DNA of 64,000 nucleotides from B10-G9 sp963712165 (GCA_963712165.1 CAVQGY010000005.1:251743-315742); one strand, 5' to 3'; shown: positions 35,924 through 45,197, counted from the stretch's first letter. A program made the numbers and translations. The notes: generated by a model from the letters alone, not told the origin.

Positions 35924-37270
35924 ATGAAAACCGAAGTGATCATCCTGGCAGCGGGGAAGGGGACTCGAATGGTCTCCAATTTGCCCAAACCACTCCATCC
36001 CTTGTTGGGGAAACCCATCATTGAATATGTATTATCAGCTGTCGGTCCATTGACCGGGGGACTGCCTGTGCTTGTTGTTGGCCACGAAGGAGAACGGATC
36101 CAACATTTATTGGCTGGAAAGGCTCGATTTGTGGTTCAGGGGGAGCTGCTGGGAACCGGACATGCGGTTGAGCAGGCAGAATCGACCCTTAAAAATAGTT
36201 CAGGCCTTGTGCTGGTTGTTCCCGGTGATATGCCCCTGGTCAGACCTCAGACACTTGAAAATCTGGTCAATACCCAGAAAAAGCATTCTGGCCCAATGAC
36301 CCTTCTGACCGTAGTTGATAATGACCCCCGGGGATTTGGCAGGATTGCCAGAGATAGTTCAGGGAATATCCAGGCCATTATTGAAGAGGCAGATGCTACA
36401 CCAGAACAGCTTAAGATCACCGAGCTTAATGCGGGGATGTACTGCTTTCAATCAGAATGGCTTTGGGAAAACCTCGGGAAACTGGAAATATCTTCCAAAG
36501 GAGAATATTACCTGACAGATCTGGTCGGTCTTGCGGTGGGGGAAAGCCAGGCTGTTGCTTCGGTCCTGGTGGAAGATTCCTGGGAATTACTTGGCATTAA
36601 TAACCGGGTGCATCTGGCTGAAGCCAGCAGGATCCTCAGGGAGCAGATCAACCAGGGCTGGATGCTATCTGGTGTGAACATCGTTGATCCACAGAGCACT
36701 TATATCGACCCGGATGTACAAATCGGGCTGGATACGATGATCCTTCCCAATACCTATCTCCAGGGAGATACAGTCATAGGGAAAGACTGTGCGATTGGCC
36801 CAGGAACCAAGGTTTACAACAGTCGAATAGGTGATAGTTGTGAAATCGAGTTCTCAGTTGTGGAAGAGTCTCGCATTGAAGATCGTGTGGATATTGGCCC
36901 TTTCAGCCATCTTCGCCGGGGTTCACACCTGGCTGCTGGAGTCCATGTTGGCAATTTTGGGGAGATCAAGGAATCCTATCTGGGAGAAGGGTCAAAAATG
37001 GGCCATTTCTCCTACGTGGGTGACGCCCAGATCGGAAAGGATGTCAATATCGGGGCGGGGACCATTACCTGCAACTACGACGGGGAAAAGAAGCACAAGA
37101 CAATCATCCAGGACGGTGTTTTCATAGGAAGCGACACCATGCTGGTTGCCCCGGTGGAAATAGGAGAAAATGCAACCACTGGTGCAGGCTCTGTGGTAAC
37201 CAAGGATGTCCCTCCTGATGGAGTGGTTGTTGGTATTCCTGCTCGACAGATCCGGAAGAAGGATCAATAA
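35924..37270 (+). CDS. glmU: Bifunctional GlcNAc-1-phosphate uridyltransferase / GlcN-1-phosphate acetyltransferase
   Basis: A 448-residue enzyme that makes UDP-GlcNAc, the precursor of peptidoglycan and envelope glycans. The N-terminal pyrophosphorylase domain has LAAGKGTRM (8-16) and the substrate region LLGTGHAVEQAE. The C-terminal half is a left-handed beta-helix of hexapeptide repeats, with the acetyltransferase segment HVGNFGEIKES and the conserved GAGTITCNYDGEKKHKT. Length and order match the family. It stands alone between the tRNA and cdd. Confidence 0.95.
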   Translation: MKTEVIILAAGKGTRMVSNLPKPLHPLLGKPIIEYVLSAVGPLTGGLPVLVVGHEGERIQHLLAGKARFVVQGELLGTGHAVEQAESTLKNSSGLVLVVPGDMPLVRPQTLENLVNTQKKHSGPMTLLTVVDNDPRGFGRIARDSSGNIQAIIEEADATPEQLKITELNAGMYCFQSEWLWENLGKLEISSKGEYYLTDLVGLAVGESQAVASVLVEDSWELLGINNRVHLAEASRILREQINQGWMLSGVNIVDPQSTYIDPDVQIGLDTMILPNTYLQGDTVIGKDCAIGPGTKVYNSRIGDSCEIEFSVVEESRIEDRVDIGPFSHLRRGSHLAAGVHVGNFGEIKESYLGEGSKMGHFSYVGDAQIGKDVNIGAGTITCNYDGEKKHKTIIQDGVFIGSDTMLVAPVEIGENATTGAGSVVTKDVPPDGVVVGIPARQIRKKDQ

Positions 37271-37402
37271 TCCGATCCTGATTGGATCATCTGAAATAAT
37301 CAGGTCGTAGTACAATGTACAACCCTGTTATGACACTCTAACGGAGGGATTCCCAAAACCCTTTGTTTTGAACCCCCCGCAGCGATTGAGGAGAAAGTCC
37401 AA

Positions 37403-37810
37403 ATGACTCTTACAGATGAGAAACGCCAAATATTGATCGGGAAAGCCCTTGAGGTCCGCCTGAATGCATATGCGCCCTACTCAGGTTACCAGGTAGGAGC
37501 TGCCCTCTTATCAAAAAGTGGAAGGATCTACCTCGGTGTGAATGTCGAAAATGCGGCTTACCCTGATTCTATCTGTGCAGAAAGGGCAGCCATTTTTAGT
37601 GCAGTTAGTGCTGGAGAACGGGAATTTGATGCTATCGCTGTGGCGACTCGGAATGGCGGTACTCCCTGCGGGTCCTGCCGGCAGGTGATGTCCGAGTTTG
37701 GACTCGATATTGAAGTGCTGCTAGTGGATGAATCGGGCAGCCTGATCCGACAAGACACGGTTAGGGACCTGCTGCCAGGTGCTTTTCTTCCCCGGGATTT
37801 GGAGGAGTGA
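37403..37810 (+). CDS. cdd: Cytidine deaminase
   Basis: A 135-residue zinc enzyme that deaminates cytidine and deoxycytidine in pyrimidine salvage. Zinc and catalytic residues are in SICAERAA (Cys58, Glu60) and PCGSCRQ (Cys89, Cys92). The substrate loop NVENAAYPDS is intact. It has the length of the small tetrameric bacterial form. It is convergent with the DUF389 gene, with only five bases between the stops. Confidence 0.95.
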   Translation: MTLTDEKRQILIGKALEVRLNAYAPYSGYQVGAALLSKSGRIYLGVNVENAAYPDSICAERAAIFSAVSAGEREFDAIAVATRNGGTPCGSCRQVMSEFGLDIEVLLVDESGSLIRQDTVRDLLPGAFLPRDLEE

Positions 37811-37815
37811 AACAA

Positions 37816-39030
37816 TCACCAGTCTGGCTGGGGCGTGGCAACTAGCAGTAGTTTTGCTACAACCCAGCCATCTTGATAATCTCCATCATCATTGACAAAA
37901 CGAATATTCAGCCAGTTGTAGTTACTTTCCTCATCATAGGTTGGTGAGGGATCAAGTATTTCTACAACAGTTCCGTTGATCAAGGATTGGATCACGTTAT
38001 CCGGGTCAAATCTGGGTTCGGTGCGAATATAGGCGCCATATCCTCCGGTTACAGCAATTTCCGCGTAGATGGGCGGTGGCTTCGGTGTTATGGTCCTGGT
38101 TGGCGTTGGTGAAGGGGTATTCGTGGCTGTTGGTACTGTCGCGGTCAGGGTTGGAGTGGGGGGAATGGGCGTTTGAGTAGGGGTAGGGCTGGGTGTTGAA
38201 GTCTGCGTAGAAGTTGGGAAGGGTGTTGGCAAGGCGATATTTCCGGTGATAATTGCACCGGCGCCGCTTAACCCGATCAGAGCAACGATACTCAGAATGA
38301 TAACCAGGCTTCCCAAAGTGTAACCGATGAATTTAAGAGGCTTAATTCCCAGGATCAGGAAAACCAGCGTACCGCTGATGGCCAGGACGGCCAGGTGAGT
38401 GGCAAAAAGGACCAGGCTATCTGGCCAGAGATGAGGCTGACCGCTGCCAAATCCAAACCCTGCCAACGCGAGGGGAACGTACAATTCATAGGCAATGGCC
38501 AGGCTGGGAAGAACAGGTATGTAACCTTCTTTTTTGAAGGTTATGATCGAGAAGACAGTTCCGAAGAGCAAAAGGAGAAAATGGGTCCAGGAAACTCGGG
38601 CATTGTAGATCAAGAATTCCAACTGAGGTGTTTTAAAGACAAAAGTGGTGTATCCACCTAAAATGCCTACTAAAAACACAAAACCACCAGCTACCAGGGA
38701 TCCGGCCAGACGCTGGCTGAAGAATTTCAAGGATCCGGTGGCTGCTCCTAAGGCAATCCCAATAAAGGGAGCCATCACAGGTGCAGTTAAAACTCCCAGG
38801 AGCAGCAGAACCGGTGAATCCACCAGGATACTGACGGTGATGATCGCAGCAGATAGAAGTGAAAAGAGGAAGAAATCGAATGTAGGTATGGTCTGATACG
38901 CCAATTTTTCGATATCATTCGCGATCTCAACCAGATCTTCAGGAATCAAGCCTCTCCGGGCTCGCCTCCTCCGGGATGGTGTTAATTTTTCTGGATCGTC
39001 GGGGAACTGGTCAGTTGTGGGTATGGACAT
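37816..39030 (-). CDS. DUF389 membrane protein fused to a Thr/Pro linker and SH3b domain
   Basis: A 404-residue protein. Residues of about 45-265 form the DUF389 multi-helix domain (LGVLTAPVMAPFIGIALGAA). A spacer of about 55 residues, built almost only of Thr, Pro and Ser, follows. It ends in a bacterial SH3-type domain (YGAYIRTEPRFDPDNVI and YQDGWVVAKLLL) that should lie outside the membrane, where such domains bind cell-wall material. DUF389 has no settled function. The SH3 attachment suggests an envelope-facing role, which is inference. Confidence 0.8.
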   Translation of the reverse strand: MSIPTTDQFPDDPEKLTPSRRRRARRGLIPEDLVEIANDIEKLAYQTIPTFDFFLFSLLSAAIITVSILVDSPVLLLLGVLTAPVMAPFIGIALGAATGSLKFFSQRLAGSLVAGGFVFLVGILGGYTTFVFKTPQLEFLIYNARVSWTHFLLLLFGTVFSIITFKKEGYIPVLPSLAIAYELYVPLALAGFGFGSGQPHLWPDSLVLFATHLAVLAISGTLVFLILGIKPLKFIGYTLGSLVIILSIVALIGLSGAGAIITGNIALPTPFPTSTQTSTPSPTPTQTPIPPTPTLTATVPTATNTPSPTPTRTITPKPPPIYAEIAVTGGYGAYIRTEPRFDPDNVIQSLINGTVVEILDPSPTYDEESNYNWLNIRFVNDDGDYQDGWVVAKLLLVATPQPDW

Positions 39031-39253
39031 AGGGATTTCCTGTCAGTTCAATCCTGGGCTTTGCTTCCATAGAAAAAACCACTTGCCGTTAACCACCTGC
39101 GTTCTCTTGACATCAGAACCAGGTTTTCCGGGTTGTTTTCTACGGTTTCCAGATATCTGTGCTGATCAATATAAAGATTATACTAGAAAGAATCCAAGCC
39201 TCGAAAACATAGTAAAATAGACCCTATTGAATGCAACTGAGGAGTTTTAATTG

Positions 39254-40285
39254 ATGAAGGGTAAATCATCTTACTGGTTTCTATTGGTCCTGATCATCCT
39301 GGCAGGCTGCAGTGCGGGGTCAGAAACCCCACCTGATGTTATCACTACTCCAACGGCCAGCCCTACGTCTTCGCCGACTTTTACTCCCACACCACTGGCT
39401 CCAGTGGGTGTCTTTTTGACCCCTGAGGGATCCAACCCGGAATATGTGGAAGAGTTGGGACCAATCATTGGCGGGTATATCAAGGGAGAAGGACTGCGTT
39501 ACCAGGTCCTGCCCAATCTTTCCGCCAGCGATTTCCAGGCGGAGGAGTTTGCCATAGTCGTTGTGATTCCGCCCTTTCCGGAATTGGAAGCCCTTGTGGA
39601 ATCCGCCCCGGAAACAAAATTCCTGGCGATAGGATTTGATGGACTTGATATCAGGGATAATCTCAGCCTCTTGGGATCCGGCGGCACAGATTATGATATC
39701 CAGGGATTTATTGCAGGATATATTGCAGCTATGATCACCCCGGATTGGCGCGTTGGAGCCCTTAGTGTACAAGAGAACCTGAAAGCCCAGGCAGCCAGAG
39801 ATGGTTTCCGCATAGGGGTTAGGTATTTCTGTGGGTGGTGCAATCCCAAATATGCGCCAGTAGGAGATGCCTACCTGTACCCCAAATTTATCGATTTGCC
39901 AGTAGATGCCTCAGATGTAGAGATCTCCTATTATGTCGATACCCTGGTAGATAGAGCTGTAAATACCTACTATATTGTTCCCGGTGTGGGAACTCCCCAG
40001 ATATACCGTCAATTAATCGGTTACCAGAAGAATATTATCGGCTCAGGGATGGATTTTCGCGAAGAGTACCGGGAGTATTGGGTTGCTTCTATGGAATATG
40101 ATCTGGTTGCATCCCTAGATGAATTCTGGCCGCGTTTTCTCGAATCTGAGACAGGCCTGGAAGAGTTACCACCCTTATTGATCACAGATGTGAATCCTGA
40201 TCTGCTGACCGAAGGGAAACTCAACCTGGTGATGAAAATCCTGGAAGAACTTCAGGCGGGATTCATTAAGACCAGTTATGACTGA
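39254..40285 (+). CDS. BMP/PnrA-like substrate-binding lipoprotein
   Basis: A 343-residue lipoprotein: lipobox LIILAGC with Cys19, then a Thr/Pro/Ser spacer. The main domain resembles the basic membrane protein/PnrA group of periplasmic-binding folds, often nucleoside binders (GGTDYDIQGFIAGYIAAMIT, TPDWRVGALSVQ, YYIVPGVGTPQIYRQLI). No ABC transporter genes for it are adjacent, and the typical ligand residues cannot be confirmed. The start is the ATG at 39254, preceded by GAGGAG; a TTG in frame lies at 39251. Confidence 0.65.
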   Translation: MKGKSSYWFLLVLIILAGCSAGSETPPDVITTPTASPTSSPTFTPTPLAPVGVFLTPEGSNPEYVEELGPIIGGYIKGEGLRYQVLPNLSASDFQAEEFAIVVVIPPFPELEALVESAPETKFLAIGFDGLDIRDNLSLLGSGGTDYDIQGFIAGYIAAMITPDWRVGALSVQENLKAQAARDGFRIGVRYFCGWCNPKYAPVGDAYLYPKFIDLPVDASDVEISYYVDTLVDRAVNTYYIVPGVGTPQIYRQLIGYQKNIIGSGMDFREEYREYWVASMEYDLVASLDEFWPRFLESETGLEELPPLLITDVNPDLLTEGKLNLVMKILEELQAGFIKTSYD

Positions 40286-40291
40286 GCCTGG

Positions 40292-40546
40292 TTAAAGTTT
40301 TTCTTTTGCCAGGTCATCCAACCCCAGACTCTTTAATACGATATATAACGATCTTTCCCGGGAGGAGGAAAAAACCTTCCTGACCCGGTCAAGCGCAGCA
40401 TTCTTTTCTGCCCGATCCTTCACAAGAATCCCCGCTTTTTTCATTTTCTCGAGATGATCAGCAGCATCAGATACATCGTCCCCTGCTTTATCCAGGGCTT
40501 CCAGGGTGTATAACTCCAGGTATTTCAGAAATAGTTCGTGATCCAT
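40292..40546 (-). CDS. Small helical protein of unknown function
   Basis: An 84-residue, highly charged, all-helix-like protein (LFLKYLELYTLEALDKAGDD, RVRKVFSSSRERSLYIVLK). No family was recognised. It begins 10 bases after the murJ stop on the same strand and so is probably co-transcribed with murJ. No signal peptide or membrane segment is visible. Confidence 0.6.
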   Translation of the reverse strand: MDHELFLKYLELYTLEALDKAGDDVSDAADHLEKMKKAGILVKDRAEKNAALDRVRKVFSSSRERSLYIVLKSLGLDDLAKEKL

Positions 40547-40556
40547 TTTCTTCTCG

Positions 40557-42095
40557 TTAGATGTGGAGGAGTTCCTTGATCTCGGGGAGCATCCAGGGAA
40601 TGATCGATGCGGAGCAGACCAGCAAGTTGACCGAGGCGAATACCGCGGCTATGGTTGGTGACCCCGGGCTACCCAGAAAATAATTGAGGATCAGGCTTAT
40701 CATAATGCCTGTAAGACTGGCTCCCAGGGCTCTCAGAAGCGTTTTCCCCACCTTTGGTGAGTAGGGCATCAATTTATGCAGGAGATAAAAAAGGAATAAG
40801 GCTTCCAACGAAAAAGCAAGTGAGTTGGCCAAACCGATCCCGGGAGCTCCCAACCAGTTTGAGAGGGGAATGGAAAAGATCAGGAAGGTTATCAGGGCAG
40901 CTCCGGACGCCATGAGGGGCGTTTTTGCGTTCTGGCGGGCATAAAACGCCCTGGATGCGACCTCAAGTAAGGAATGCCCCATCAAACCAACCAGGTATGC
41001 CCGGACTGTCCATAAGACCAGTTCGGTACCTGCCGGGTCAAAACCCAATAAGGCGATGATCGGTTCTAGATTGAGCGCCAAAATCACGGCCAGCGGGATA
41101 GTCAGACCAGTGAGGATCCGGATGGCCTTTTCGAGGGTGGACCGGTAGCCAGGCACATCCCCCCGGGAGATTTGTTGAGCGAGTGTGGGCAGCAGGGCGG
41201 TCCCCAGGGCAGTCCCCAGCAGTGATTCGGGTAACTGCATGAACAACCATCCATATACCAGGGCAGTGACTGCCCCGGTAGGAAGCCTCGACGCTAAATT
41301 ATCCTGGCTGATGAACACTGCCTGGATAAAAAACATTGTCATCACACGCGGCCCCATGAGCTTCAAAACCCGGAGGACACCAGGATCCCGAAGCTTAATA
41401 TCTGCCTTCCACCTGAATCCAAACTTGAATAGGGCGGGGATCTGAATGAGCAAGAATAATCCTGCCCCCAATATGACCCCGTAAACCAATCCATGAACGC
41501 CCAGGTTATAGGCCGGCAGTGTGATCGGTCCCAGTTGATAAGGTTCAGCCGGGGCCAGGATCATGATTCCAAAAAGAGAACCAATATCATACATGCTGGG
41601 GGCAAGAGCGGGTACTAGGAAGTGCTGCTGGGCCTGTAATCCGGAAATTGCCAATCCTCCCAGGGAAAAGAGCAGGGTTGCGATCAGATTGAGGCGCATC
41701 AGATCACTGACCAGTTCCTGCTGCTCTATTCCAAAACCGGGTGCGATGCCGATCTCCGAGCTGACAAGCCTGCTGGCATTGAGGGCAATGAGAATCGATA
41801 CCAGTGCGGTTACCAAGAAAACGCCATTGGCGACCCTTGAAAAGAGCAGCCACATCTCAGATTTTGGTTTGGATTCCCGGTATTCAGCCAGAACAGGGAT
41901 AAGAGCCATAGCCAAAGCGCCCCCAGAGATGAGTGCAAAAATCAGATCGGGAATATTATTGGCTGCATTAAAAGCATCCAGTTCTGTAGAGAGACTGAAA
42001 GTCCGTGCAATCAGCACATTGCGCACGAATCCCAAGACTTTTTCAAGGCCAAAGAACACAGCAATGATCAGTGTGGAGCGGGCGATATGTTTCAT
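40557..42095 (-). CDS. murJ: Lipid II flippase MurJ
   Basis: A 513-residue integral membrane protein of the MurJ/MVIN group, which flips lipid-linked peptidoglycan precursor across the membrane. The N-terminus reads MKHIARSTLIIAVFFGLEKV then GFVRNVLIARTFS, and the family motif DAFNAANNIPDLIFALISGG is present, with about 14 hydrophobic helices. The frame is open up to 42332, but the added N-terminus is translated repeat DNA. The ATG at 42095 matches the family start. Confidence 0.92.
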   Translation of the reverse strand: MKHIARSTLIIAVFFGLEKVLGFVRNVLIARTFSLSTELDAFNAANNIPDLIFALISGGALAMALIPVLAEYRESKPKSEMWLLFSRVANGVFLVTALVSILIALNASRLVSSEIGIAPGFGIEQQELVSDLMRLNLIATLLFSLGGLAISGLQAQQHFLVPALAPSMYDIGSLFGIMILAPAEPYQLGPITLPAYNLGVHGLVYGVILGAGLFLLIQIPALFKFGFRWKADIKLRDPGVLRVLKLMGPRVMTMFFIQAVFISQDNLASRLPTGAVTALVYGWLFMQLPESLLGTALGTALLPTLAQQISRGDVPGYRSTLEKAIRILTGLTIPLAVILALNLEPIIALLGFDPAGTELVLWTVRAYLVGLMGHSLLEVASRAFYARQNAKTPLMASGAALITFLIFSIPLSNWLGAPGIGLANSLAFSLEALFLFYLLHKLMPYSPKVGKTLLRALGASLTGIMISLILNYFLGSPGSPTIAAVFASVNLLVCSASIIPWMLPEIKELLHI

Positions 42096-42148
42096 GATGG
42101 CAGTATAGCATAGGTAGGACATATTAAACTGATTGTGATCTGCAAGAA

Positions 42149-42226
42149 GGGACGGAAGGAGGGCGGAATTAGGTCCGAGGAGGACCGAAATTGGACGGCT
42201 AAAGGACCGAATAGGGACGGAAGAAG
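42149..42226 (+). repeat. Array of ~11-bp GGACCGAA-type repeats (left flank of the four-helix-bundle gene)
   Basis: Seven degenerate units with spacing of about 10-11 bases, including GGGACGGAAG, GGTCCGAGGA, GGACCGAAATT, GGACGGCTAAA, GGACCGAATAG and GGACGGAAGAA. The same motif appears in the opposite orientation on the other side of the gene at 42319. Confidence 0.6.
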
Positions 42227-42318
42227 AATCGATGGGAACTGAGTTACCTGATTTGTAAAACCAGATAACTCTGGAAAAGAGATGTTGATCGGTATAAGAT
42301 GCAATAAAGGGGGGAATG

Positions 42319-42678
42319 ATGGCAGAGTACAAATTCCAATCGTTAAAGGTGTATCAATTAGGTTTGAAATACATCGATAAGATATATGATCTAAAAGATT
42401 GTTTGCCAATGGATGAGAAATATAACTTATCATCTCAATTAGTTCGTTCTGCCACTTCAATTGTGTTAAACATTGCTGAAGGATCTACTGGGCAATCAAA
42501 TAAGGAGCAAATACGTTTCTTGAGATTCTCATTGAGGTCATTTATCGAGACTATTGCTTGTCTTGACTTGATTCAAAGGCGGAACTATTTGCACGCGAAA
42601 GATATCGCTGAAGCAAGATCAATTGGAAAGACTTTGTTTTATTGGATATTGAATCTCAAAAAATCTCTCGGTGAGTAG
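42319..42678 (+). CDS. Four-helix-bundle protein (23S rRNA intervening-sequence protein family)
   Basis: A 119-residue protein with the family pattern FQSLKVYQLGLKYIDKIYDL, then LSSQLVRSATSIVLNIAEGS and KEQIRFLRFSLRSFIETIAC. Members are encoded within 23S rRNA intervening sequences in some bacteria, and relatives (Avd) act in diversity-generating retroelements. Many, as here, stand alone with no rRNA or reverse transcriptase nearby. The ATG at 42319 follows AAAGGGGGG. The codon use is AT-rich compared with the murJ and kinase genes on either side. The inverted repeat arrays around it suggest a mobile unit. Confidence 0.85.
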   Translation: MAEYKFQSLKVYQLGLKYIDKIYDLKDCLPMDEKYNLSSQLVRSATSIVLNIAEGSTGQSNKEQIRFLRFSLRSFIETIACLDLIQRRNYLHAKDIAEARSIGKTLFYWILNLKKSLGE

Positions 42679-42697
42679 TTCATCTGAACCGATCTGT

Positions 42698-42790
42698 CTC
42701 GGTCCGGTCGCGAAGCGACCATCGGTCCTCGTTCGGTCCATATTGATCCACCTTTGTCCTCTTTCAGCCCCGTCGATTCCTCTTCGGTCC
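42698..42790 (-). repeat. Array of TTCGGTCC-type repeats (right flank of the four-helix-bundle gene)
   Basis: Units such as CTCGGTCC, ATCGGTCC, GTTCGGTCC and CTTCGGTCC are the reverse complement of the GGACCGA units on the left flank. The array includes the hairpin GGTCGC-GAA-GCGACC (42706-42720). Together the flanks bracket the gene like degenerate inverted ends. Confidence 0.6.
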
Positions 42791-42884
42791 ATGACCTGTT
42801 CTTTTTCCCTTCATCAGTGGTAAGATATAGCTGGATTTTATCCGGAGTTAGGGAGCAATACTCACATAAGGTATAGATCAACTT

Positions 42885-43844
42885 ATGAAAATCGCACTGA
42901 CAGGGTCCATCGCCTATGATTATCTGATGTCCTTTCCGGGGCATTTCCAGGAACATATCCTGGCGGACAAACTGGATTCGATCAGCTTATCCTTTCTGGT
43001 TGATAAGATGGTTAAACGAAGGGGAGGGGTCGGCCCTAATATCGGTTACACCCTGGCCCTGCTGGGTGGCAGCCCGATCCTGTTCAGCACGGTAGGGCAG
43101 GATTTTGGCGATTATCGCTCCTGGCTGGAGGAGAAAGGTGTTGATACCAGTGGAGTCCAGGTTGTTGAAGATGATTTCACAGCCTCTTTCTTCGCCACCA
43201 CGGACAGGAGCAACTGCCAGATCTCAAGTTTCTATCCTGGAGCAATGGCTCATGCCGACCAGGTGAAATTGACTGAATGGAGGGGCGATCCGCTGGATCT
43301 GATCGTGATCTCTCCCACCGACCCGGGAGCGATGAACCAGTACATCGATGAGGCGGCCGAGCTCGGAATTCCCTATCTTTACGATCCTAGTCAGCAGACG
43401 GTACGCCTCTCAGGCGAGGAGCTGCGCAAGGGTGTGGAAAGGGCCTACGCACTCTTTGTTAATTATTATGAATTCTGCCTGATCGAAAAACATGCAGGAT
43501 TATCTCTCGCTGATATCCAGGACCTGGTCGAGATCCTGGTCATCACCAAGGGTGAGGGCGGATCACTGATCTACTCAAGCGGGGAGGAAATCGAGGTTTC
43601 CCCGGTACCTCCGGCTGCCATAATTGACCCCACAGGCGTTGGAGACGCTTACCGGGGAGGTTTCCTGACCGGTTTGAGTTACCAGTTGGATCTGGAACTT
43701 TGCGGCCAGATCGGCGCTTTGGCAGCCTCATACTGCCTGGAAACAGATGGCCCCCAGAGTCATTCCTATACGCCTCAGGAGTTTATCGACCGCTTCAGAC
43801 GTCATTTTGATGACAGCAAAAAACTGGATATTTTGTTGAAATAA
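42885..43844 (+). CDS. PfkB-family sugar/nucleoside kinase, probably adenosine-kinase-like
   Basis: A 319-residue ribokinase-fold kinase. The first signature is RRGGVGPNIGYTLALLGG and the second DPTGVGDAYRGGFLTGL, with the catalytic Asp at 253. The sequence around MKIALTGSIAYDYLMSFPGH resembles adenosine-kinase-like bacterial members. It lies directly upstream of adenosylhomocysteinase, which releases adenosine, so phosphorylating adenosine to AMP would remove that product. This substrate is inferred from the neighbour. Confidence 0.82.
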   Translation: MKIALTGSIAYDYLMSFPGHFQEHILADKLDSISLSFLVDKMVKRRGGVGPNIGYTLALLGGSPILFSTVGQDFGDYRSWLEEKGVDTSGVQVVEDDFTASFFATTDRSNCQISSFYPGAMAHADQVKLTEWRGDPLDLIVISPTDPGAMNQYIDEAAELGIPYLYDPSQQTVRLSGEELRKGVERAYALFVNYYEFCLIEKHAGLSLADIQDLVEILVITKGEGGSLIYSSGEEIEVSPVPPAAIIDPTGVGDAYRGGFLTGLSYQLDLELCGQIGALAASYCLETDGPQSHSYTPQEFIDRFRRHFDDSKKLDILLK

Positions 43845-43916
43845 CATCAATCCCCCTCCCGCACAGGCAGAAACACGCCGTGTAGAGTTCTTATTAAACA
43901 GTATTTGGAGACCACA

Positions 43917-45176
43917 ATGGAAAATTACGATATCAAGGATAAATCACAGGCGGAAGGCGGCCGGCGCCGTATCAAATGGGCTGAAAGGGAAATGCCTGTC
44001 TTGCGATCAATACATGAAAGATTTGTCAAGGAAAGGCCTTTCGAGAATATTCGCATGGCAGCTTGTCTCCATGTCACCACGGAAACAGCCAACCTGATGA
44101 CAACCCTACAGGCAGGGGGGGCTGATGTAATATTGGTGGCTTCCAATCCGCTTTCGACGCAGGATGATGTGGCCGCATCCCTGGTGATGCATAATGAGAT
44201 TCCTGTCCATGCCATCAAGGGGGAGGATAACATCACCTACTACAAACACATCAACGCTGCCATTGATCATAAACCTCATATCACAATGGACGATGGCGCG
44301 GATGTGGTCAGTACCCTTCATAAAGATCGGCGGGAGAACCTTAAGGATGTGATCGGGGGTACGGAAGAGACAACGACAGGGGTGATCCGTTTGCGGGCAA
44401 TGGCGGAGGATGGCGCACTGGCGTTCCCGGTTGTGGCAGTAAACGATGCGATGACCAAGCACCTTTTTGATAACCGTTACGGAACCGGGCAGTCCACCAT
44501 GGATGGGATCATCCGGGCGACCAATCTCTTGATCGCTGGGAAGGTCTTTGTGATTGGCGGGTACGGATGGTGTGCCAGGGGTCTGGCCATGCGGGCCCGT
44601 GGAATGGGCGCAAATGTGATCGTGACAGAGATCGACCCCTTAAAAGCACTGGAAGCGGTGATGGATGGATTCCGGGTCATGCCCATGATCGAGGCTGCTC
44701 CTATCGGAGATATTTTCTGCACCCTTACAGGAGACCTGCATGTGCTTGATAAACATCATTTTGAAGCCATGAAGGATGGAGCGATCATCTCCAACTCAGG
44801 ACACTTTAACGTTGAGATCAATATCCCGGCTTTAGAGGATTTGGCAGAGGAAAAGATCCGCGTTCGACCAATGATCGACCAGTATCTGATGGCAGACGGT
44901 CGCCGCCTGAACTTATTGGCTGAAGGCCGCCTGGTCAACCTGGCTGCGGCAGAAGGACATCCTTCGAGTGTGATGGATATGTCCTTTGCTAACCAGGCTC
45001 TCAGCGCTGAATATATGGTTAAAAATGCTGACAAGCTCAAGAATCAGGTTTATCCAGTACCGGATGAGATCGATGCAGAGATCGCCCGCCTGAAACTGGA
45101 ATCCATGGAAATCGATATCGATGTCCTGACCCCAGAACAGACCAAATACCTGAGTTCCTGGCAAGAAGGCACATAA
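43917..45176 (+). CDS. ahcY: Adenosylhomocysteinase
   Basis: A 419-residue NAD-dependent enzyme that splits S-adenosylhomocysteine into adenosine and homocysteine. Conserved segments are MDDGADVVSTLH, GGTEETTTGVIRL, NDAMTKHLFDNRYGTGQS and NSGHFNVEI. The NAD-binding loop reads GYGWCARGLA, with Ala220 where Gly is usual. It ends soon after YLSSWQEGT and lacks the long C-terminal Lys/Tyr extension of the eukaryotic-type enzyme, as in many archaeal and thermophile forms. The ATG at 43917 with GGAG at 43906-43909 is preferred over the TTG at 43905. Confidence 0.93.
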   Translation: MENYDIKDKSQAEGGRRRIKWAEREMPVLRSIHERFVKERPFENIRMAACLHVTTETANLMTTLQAGGADVILVASNPLSTQDDVAASLVMHNEIPVHAIKGEDNITYYKHINAAIDHKPHITMDDGADVVSTLHKDRRENLKDVIGGTEETTTGVIRLRAMAEDGALAFPVVAVNDAMTKHLFDNRYGTGQSTMDGIIRATNLLIAGKVFVIGGYGWCARGLAMRARGMGANVIVTEIDPLKALEAVMDGFRVMPMIEAAPIGDIFCTLTGDLHVLDKHHFEAMKDGAIISNSGHFNVEINIPALEDLAEEKIRVRPMIDQYLMADGRRLNLLAEGRLVNLAAAEGHPSSVMDMSFANQALSAEYMVKNADKLKNQVYPVPDEIDAEIARLKLESMEIDIDVLTPEQTKYLSSWQEGT

Positions 45177-45197
45177 AAATTCCCTTCAATGTACAAG

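Noticed and set aside
38065..38230. Repetitive DNA inside the DUF389 gene, considered as a tandem repeat or CRISPR-like array
   Set aside because: The repetition is codon-level, from the Thr/Pro/Ser stalk, without constant spacers.
42096..42332. N-terminal extension of MurJ (79 residues)
   Set aside because: It translates the GGACCGAA repeat array and is not part of the MurJ family; the ATG at 42095 matches the family start.
43845..43916. Possible SAM or SAH riboswitch ahead of ahcY
   Set aside because: The gap is only 72 bases and shows no stem pattern typical of those riboswitches.
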